Assembly: GCA_914767715.1 (NCBI GenBank)
Contig: OU612066.1
Span: 36,122,283 to 36,186,282 of the forward strand
Direction: 5' to 3'
DNA length: 64,000 nucleotides
From: Membranipora membranacea
Taxonomy: Eukaryota; Bryozoa; Gymnolaemata; Cheilostomatida; Membraniporidae
The notes under the pieces are model-generated. The model searched no databases. It was not told the DNA's origin and saw nothing but the letters and a program-made list of their open reading frames with translations. The translations under genes were made by a program, and so were the position numbers. Position 1 is the first letter of the stretch. Every line of letters begins with the position of its first letter. Shown piece after piece: positions 58,596 to 64,000 of this stretch.

Positions 58596-59427
58596 TCCCT
58601 CCCAGAAGCTTATTCATCTGTCGCTGAAAGAATTCTGGGGCTGCCGATATACCAAAAGGCATTTTTCTATATTGGTATCTGCCAAAAGGGTTGATAAAGG
58701 TTCTGTATTCCCTTGATTCCTCCTCTAATCTAACCTGCCAAAAACCTGAGTTGGCGTCCATTTTGCTAATGTACTGGCTCCCTGCCAATGACGATAAAGT
58801 ATCTTCTATATGGGGCAAAGGAAATGTCTCTCGCTTGACACTCTTATTGAGTTCTGAGAGATCTACGCAGATCCTCACTTTTCTGCTCGACTTCGGTGCT
58901 ACCACCATCCCTGAACACCAAGTAGTTGGTTTTTCTACTGTTTCAATTACTCCTAAGCTTTCCATGCTCTCTAATTCGTCTTGTGTGGCCTGCCTCAAGC
59001 CAATCGGTAGTCTCCTAGGGACATTAAGACATAACAGCTTCGCTCCCTCTTTAACGTTGATTTTGAAAACATCCGGCAAAACTCCAAGTTTACCGAAGAG
59101 TTTCGGATGTCTTGTTTCAATGTCCCCGCTGCTAATGCTCCGTACTGTCTTTACTAACTCTAATTTACTTATTTCAGGTTTGCCTAAAAGGTTGTTTTGG
59201 GCTCCCTCCAAGATGAAGGCTCTCCCTCTAACTGCTTGTCCCCATTCTGACAATAGGGGAATGCGTGTCCTGAATTTTATATCAAGCTTATTACCGTCGG
59301 CTCCTCTGAACTCTCTCTTCGTTGATTTTCTCTCTAAACCCAGCCTATCTGCTGTCTCTGGTGTAATCACAGTGACGTCGGCTCCTGTGTCGACTATAAA
59401 CTTAACCATTTTCTTGTCAACTCTCAA
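58596..59427 (-). pseudogene. Protease and RT (N-terminal to palm) of gypsy B, copy 2
   Basis: Contains FIVDTGADVTVITPE (protease) and the RT regions VCVDLSEL-like, ISKMDANSGFWQVRL, FINPFGRYQYRKMPFG and APEFFQRQMNKLLGG. This includes the segment deleted from copy 1. The frame then runs into unrelated antisense sequence at the inversion point, so the YxDD box is absent. Confidence 0.88.
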
Positions 59428-59466
59428 TCTTATCTTGAAATCCTCGCTTTTTTCACTCCCTTGTAG

Positions 59467-60489
59467 TCATAATGATTCCTCTGATTCGCTCGAATACCCT
59501 GCCACTGCATTAACTTTGCTTTTGCTTGGGTCTTTTTGTCCGAATCGGCTTGGGCAGAATTTCGCTAGATGGCTGGTGTCTCCACAAACGTAGCACTTAA
59601 AGTTCGTGTTTCTACTTCTCGCTCCCATTTCTCTCTCTTTCTTATCTCTACATTCCTTATAGTCATGTGCAAATCCTCCACATGTGTAGCAGCCTCTTCC
59701 TCTTCCTCTTCCTCTGCCTCGTCCTCTCCCATATCCTCGACCTCTAAATCCCGAGTTGAAACTACTGCCATCATTTTTTGCTCCAACTCTATCTATGTTT
59801 TCCTGTTCTCCCTCCTGACTATAGTCGCCTGAATGTTTCTCCGCTACTTCGTCCACGTCTGATATGGGTTTTGGCTCGGTTCTTTGCAGTATCTTAGAAG
59901 CTGCCCTTGCTGACTCGTACCTGTTGCAAGTCTCCTTTACTTTTTGTAATGTCAGGTCTTTCTTCAATAGCAACTCATTTCTTATCTTATCCACATGTAT
60001 GCCTTTTATCACTACCCGAACGTTCATCTCCACTTCTAATCCTCCCCATCGACAAGTACTTCCTCTCCTTTCTACTCTCTCGATAAACTTATCTAACCTC
60101 TCCTCGCTATTTTGCTCCATTCCTAAGAACCTGTGTCGCGTTGCCACTATATTCTCTCGGCTTGCAAAATGCTCCTCGAACGCGGTTTTCAGCCTTTCGT
60201 ATTGCATGGTTTCCACTTCTATGCGCCATGTCTCAAAAATTTTCATGCCGTATTCCCCCATACTATCTACTAGCAGAGCCGCTTTTCTCTGCTCAATCTA
60301 AAATATTAGTTGTCGTTCGGTGCTGGCGGATCTCTTTGTTTTGACTCCATCACACTCTTTGTACCTGATTCCCGCTCCAATTACTGCCATCTCAAACCTC
60401 TTTATGAACTTTCTCCAGCACTCTAACTCTGCTCCTTGCTCAATGTTAAAGATTGGTGTCTTCACACCCTTTCCAAATTTTCCTTCCAT
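59467..60489 (-). pseudogene. Gag of gypsy B, copy 2 (one in-frame stop)
   Basis: Starts ATG at 60489 (MEGKFGKGVKTPIFNIEQG) about 130 bases after the primer-binding site. One TAG near 60298 interrupts it; the downstream part continues in the same frame to 59467. The capsid-like helices are followed by a long RGRGRG stretch and two zinc knuckles, CYTCGGFAHDYKEC and CYVCGDTSHLAKFC (both CX2CX4HX4C-like). It is about 340 residues in all and a more complete view of family B gag than copy 1. Confidence 0.88.
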
Positions 60490-60620
60490 TGCTTTAATAC
60501 TAAGGAGTTACCGGGAACCTTGCCAAATTTTATAGATGACGTTACACTCCGCCAAATTCAAATTCATTCAACTCTCTTTTCCTTCACTAATTTCAACTCT
60601 CATGCCAATCCTCTCTAATT

Positions 60621-60640
60621 CTAGTTTACATCTGACACCA
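60621..60640 (-). promoter_or_regulatory. tRNA primer-binding site of gypsy B
   Basis: TGGTGTCAGATGTAAACTAG directly follows the LTR end ACACGACA on minus. Its first 15 bases equal those of family A at 5462, although the LTRs are unrelated by eye. Confidence 0.75.
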
Positions 60641-60863
60641 TGTCGTGTATTCAACTTACATGTATTGTTGTATGGGTACTCCTAGCTCCCTAGTTCTGCA
60701 TGTATCTTAGTCAGTCTCTCCCTTGGGCTTCTCCTCTCTTAGTCCACGTTTATTCTAATACTCTCCCCTCTCGCGCATCCGGATATAGTCCGAGTCTGCG
60801 TCCTTTGCTAATCTCTTTCACCTGCTGTCTAGATCCCTTATGCTAATATCCGGTTCCACCACA
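60641..60863 (-). repeat. Complete LTR of gypsy B (223 bp)
   Basis: Begins TGTGGTGGAACCGGATA and ends ACACGACA, with the TG...CA ends of LTRs, and is followed by the primer-binding site. It matches the truncated LTR at 53720. Confidence 0.92.
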
Positions 60864-60869
60864 AGCACC

Positions 60870-61530
60870 AACAAAATTTTTAAAAAACAGTTAATGTTTT
60901 ATTGACTCATCGTTATTTGTTTCGCCTTTACAAAATCAAAGCTTGAGTAGTTTCACTGAGAATTTGCGAACTACATAGAATTATCTCATCCACAAGCTAA
61001 ATTATCAGCAATCACAAGTCCAGAGTTGCTACCATTGCATTAAAACCAATAGAAAAGTAATAAATTCATTATGTGGATTCTGAAATACAGAATAGGAGGG
61101 TATAATATTGTATTGGGATTCGGACAAATGGTTGAACAACTTCAATTTACAGTCCAAGTAATACACAAAAACCTCCTTCCACTAGCAGGGCCATAAACTG
61201 ATATCGATAACAGTGTAAGACAGATTCTAAATATCAAATAGGAGGACTAGGCAACAATGTAAAGCCCATCTTCATCTATAGAGACATTGACCTCCTACCA
61301 CCAGCTTGGTGACCCGAACAATAACATCGTTTAAAACAATATCATCTAATATTTATACAATGAAAGGGGACATCCAGGCACTTGAGTCTTCTAATTCAGT
61401 TATATCAGCTAACATTCTTAGCAACTCAGGTATAGCTCAGCTAGATAAGCTCACATTCCTAGCAAGTTATTAATGGCTCAGTTAGATAAGCTTACATAAC
61501 AAGTACAAGTGCAAGTTTTGAGCTGTGACA
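60870..61530. other. No gene recognised
   Basis: Between gypsy B and the first P450 exon. It would hold the P450 promoter if the gene were intact; I see no clear signal. Confidence 0.4.
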
Positions 61531-61536
61531 AAGAAG

Positions 61537-63156
61537 ATGCTTTCACAGCTTTTTGCTGTTGATGGAGAGTGTGTGACTGTAACTACAGTTATTGCTTGCC
61601 TGCTGCTACTACTCCTGACATGTGCCATTTGGATGGTCATCAGTATTGCAAAAACTCACGCCAACTATCAGCATATAACTGGACCGAAAAGATCAAGGTA
61701 AGAGCTGGCATTGAACTCCTATTCTGATTCTTTTACCATGATTTCCCTCTCACAGCCATGGTTTTGAATTATGAGTGGGCCAGCATGTTGATCTATAAAA
61801 ATCACTGAAAGATAATATGTGTTATACCAAGGATTTCAAGAGCGTGCAAGGATTTTTAGGATTTCAAATGCAAGGATTTCTTGAAATCCTTGGTTATACA
61901 GTTTCATCCTAGGAAACGCTGGTCAAATAGCATCCTTATGCAGGCCAAGAGAAAAGACAATTAATGCCGAACAAGGATCACAAAAACCACTTCGATGTGA
62001 ACTCCTAGCTAAATGGTGAGTTGAGTGAGCTTTCTTAGAATGATTACATGGAATCAGAGCGAGGGTAAAACAGAATCAATAATACTCTTACATAGGGAAG
62101 GTAACAGGCGTCATTATAATTTAGACAGGATGTTTTACTAGCGTTTCAGATTGAATATGTTGTGGGCCATGTTGATAACTCAAATAAATCCCAATAATTT
62201 ATGAGATTTCAGTGATTACGGGATGATGATGAATAGTTAGGTGCTGGGTGCAGAGCCTTGATGTAATCTTACTTCAAACTCCATCTCTGCTGTCTCTCTC
62301 CTGCTTGTGAAACAACTGATGCTTTGTAGCCTTAATTGATTTAACAAAATGATCCAGCTGCAAATCATACACTTCAAAATCAGTCTAGGCTTCTTATTGA
62401 TATTTACTCCATGGGTACAAACATACCTAACTGTATTCATCATGATGAAAGTAACTCATGGCAGCAATGGTAATTACCATGGTAACAATAGTAATTTAAT
62501 TATTGTAAGCTCTCATCCAGTATGACCTATATATTCATATTCTGTAGTGGAACCCTTTACATAGAGGGTATCGAATAAAGATTAGAAAACAGCTAAAACA
62601 CTTCCGAGATGCTGCTGCCAGCTTGATACAAGAGAGGATAACTTTAGTTCGCTCGGCAGATGTTGCACCTGATGATCTTCTGACTGCTATGGTTACAACA
62701 CACTGTAAGTATTAATACTGATATACTGAATGGATATTATACTGATCCTGACTCCAAAACAGGGCCGTAGTTAAGAAAAAAATAGTACTGGGCGCAAAAG
62801 TCCGAAGCGTCACCAGGAGGGGCGCTCTAAGGTCGCCCCTGAGTAATTTGAGGCATTGATTTGTAAAATGTTAATCCCTGTTGACCTGGTTCTGACATGA
62901 ATTATTCAATTGTAGTGTTTTAAGGCCACTGTATTAAGCTTTCTAGGGGAGGCAGTGCCTCCCTGCCTCCCCTAGAACTATAATGTTAAATACTTAATGC
63001 TTAATGCTGACTAGTGAGGAAAGAAGATGTTTATGTGAAAGTTGAGCACATAGCTGATGAAATACTTAGTATGATTATTGGCGGTATGGATACATCAGCT
63101 AACACGCTATCACTACTGATCATGGAGTTAGGAAGATAACCTGATATTAAAGAAAG
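61537..63156 (+). pseudogene. Cytochrome P450 fragment with nonsense codon
   Basis: Three exons show P450 features. Exon 61537-61697 starts with ATG, has a hydrophobic anchor (VIACLLLLLLTCAIWMVISI) and ends at GPKRS, the proline-rich hinge region. Exon 62548-62704 (LKHFRDAAASLIQERITLV, then DDLLTAMVTTH) and exon 63015-63156 (HIADEILSMIIGGMDTSANT) join in phase; the second carries the I-helix oxygen-binding motif GGMDTS. The third exon has an in-frame TAA at 63137-63139 where other P450s have Asn before Pro. Exons for about 150 residues between the first and second are not found, and the phases of those two do not match. The heme-binding end would lie beyond the window. The I-helix style resembles the CYP46/CYP4-like group. 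Either a pseudogene or a gene with a sequence error. Confidence 0.75.
61828..61892. mobile_element. 65-bp palindromic micro-insertion with 7-bp duplication
   Basis: Begins CAAGGATTTCAAG and ends CTTGAAATCCTTG, flanked on both sides by GTTATAC (61821-61827 and 61893-61899). The interior repeats GCAAGGATTT twice. It is related by its ends to the 24-bp insert at 53675 and lies in an intron of the P450 fragment. Confidence 0.65.
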
Positions 63157-63200
63157 GTGAATATGCATCTTTTTGGTATATTTTCTTGCTGACACTTTAA

Positions 63201-63533
63201 ACTACTGCTGCCACTCATGCAAATTTGTGCTCATTGAATTCTATATAGCTCCAAGATAACTAATTGAGACTTAAATCTCATAGTTATCACCTAATGGGCA
63301 AATAATTTGCACAAACTGATCTTCATAATCAGGGCATGAAATCTACGCACCAGCTTATGAGGTGTACTGAATGCACTAGTAAGACAGTAACTACGTCACC
63401 CATGCCGGTAGATAATTAATTTCATACCCTAATTTTGACGATCAGTTTGTGCAGATTATTTGCTCATTAGGTGACAATGCTGAGATTGCACCATCAATTT
63501 ATTAGTTTTGAGCTATACAGAATAGACAGTTTT
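63201..63533. mobile_element. ACTACTGCTGCC MITE, copy without nested insertion
   Basis: Starts ACTACTGCTGCCACTCATGC after TTAA (63197-63200) and follows the copy at 42572 through its whole palindromic body (GATCAGTTTGTGCAGATTATTTGCTCATTAGG), but the right terminal repeat is truncated near GAGCTATACAGAATAG. It preserves the uninterrupted site of the TA-flanked MITE. Confidence 0.78.
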
Positions 63534-63539
63534 CTGGCC

Positions 63540-64000
63540 TCTTATTTATGCCTCAGATTCAGACTCAGATTCAATAACGATCTGTAAACTAATGCATAGA
63601 CAGTATATTATAGATTCCAGAAAACTTCGAATCAGATGAAGTCGATTCCTAACTGGATAAAATTAGGATTACAGACATATCTTATGGTTAGCACATCAGT
63701 GGTCAGCACGTGATTGGTTAGCGAATAGTAAATACAGCATACATTACATTACATAAATTTTATGACAAATGACAGAGCAGCATCAAGTGTACCAAACCTC
63801 AACTTGCTTGTTGCTAAAAGAATCAGTTGCCGGAAAATGTCTAGCCTGATGCTTTCGGTACCATGAGTTAAAGTTAACAAACCATAAACTTTGCCTTTAC
63901 ATGGGTACTCGACTAACTTTCTTGTGTGATTACCAAACATAACAGGTCTGAAGTCACACCTTCGTTATTTGCTGTTCGTTAAAAACATTCTGACCATTAT
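63540..64000. other. No gene recognised
   Basis: No P450 exon could be found between the MITE and the window end. One minus-strand open stretch (63940-63749) has no recognisable domain. Confidence 0.4.

Larger units (their letters stand above)
58593..60863 (-). mobile_element. Ty3/gypsy family B, copy 2 (5' LTR to mid-RT, inverted)
   Basis: On minus: an intact LTR (60863-60641), primer-binding site, gag, protease and RT up to QRQMNKLLGG, where it joins the third-frame sequence of copy 1 near 58593. The rest of pol is missing. It points toward copy 1, so the pair forms a tail-to-tail inverted repeat of about 1.8 kb per arm around a unique centre. The bases beyond the outer LTR edges (GGTTC at the left of copy 1, AGCAC at the right) do not match, so the composite did not insert as a normal element. 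Confidence 0.9.

Noticed and set aside
58691-59593. Long plus-strand open stretch of 300 codons
   Set aside because: It is the antisense of the gypsy B protease and RT on minus, which carry DTGA and RT motifs; the plus reading has none.
62771-62995. Third CAGGGC-starting hAT-type MITE
   Set aside because: It begins CAGGGCCGTAGTTAAG, but no matching inverted end and no 8-bp duplication could be found.

Overview
The window is animal nuclear DNA from an invertebrate. It is AT-rich, its genes are split by introns of up to several kilobases with GT/AG borders, and it is crowded with old transposable elements. The protein genes (a secreted PAN-EGF-C-type lectin, a cytochrome P450, and an unrecognised protein rich in N-glycosylation sequons) fit a metazoan. 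Nothing in the sequence fixes the phylum; a lophotrochozoan, cnidarian or sponge would all fit. There is no sign of prokaryotic gene organisation.

Layout. 0.4-5.5 kb: a minus-strand Ty3/gypsy retrotransposon (family A) with gag, protease, reverse transcriptase, RNase H, integrase and a third open frame, split by a tRNA-derived SINE. 6-13 kb: a 25-bp tandem repeat, a TTAA-flanked MITE, a dispersed repeat and a copia RNase H relic. 13.5-15.3 kb: two splice-bounded minus-strand candidate exons, one OB-fold-like. 15.5-20.2 kb: two LINE relics. 23-26 kb: a long perfect hairpin, and a 1.1-kb inverted-repeat DNA element lodged in a LINE. 26.1-40.2 kb: six exons of one plus-strand gene of unknown function; its introns hold three LINE relics, a hAT-type MITE and a 3.4-kb foldback palindrome. 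42.3-43.9 kb: a nest of MITEs, one carrying a tRNA-like promoter. 46.9-52.5 kb: a complete minus-strand gene for a PAN-EGF-C-type lectin protein with a 1.4-kb hAT-like element in its largest intron. 53.7-60.9 kb: two tail-to-tail copies of a second Ty3/gypsy family (B), both broken. 61.5-63.2 kb: P450 exons with a nonsense codon.

The most notable signal is that the two divergent Ty3/gypsy families both carry a third open frame downstream of integrase with the block layout of an SGNH/GDSL esterase-like domain (GNS, then VVVG, then a late His). They also share a primer-binding site. Other unusual structures are the foldback element, whose two arms contain unequal numbers of a ~350-bp unit, and two ultra-short palindromes (24 and 65 bp) that begin CAAGGATTTC, end GAAATCCTTG and are each flanked by an exact 7-bp direct repeat. 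No rRNA genes, CRISPR arrays or bacterial-style operons were seen. All identifications come from reading motifs by eye; no database search was run.
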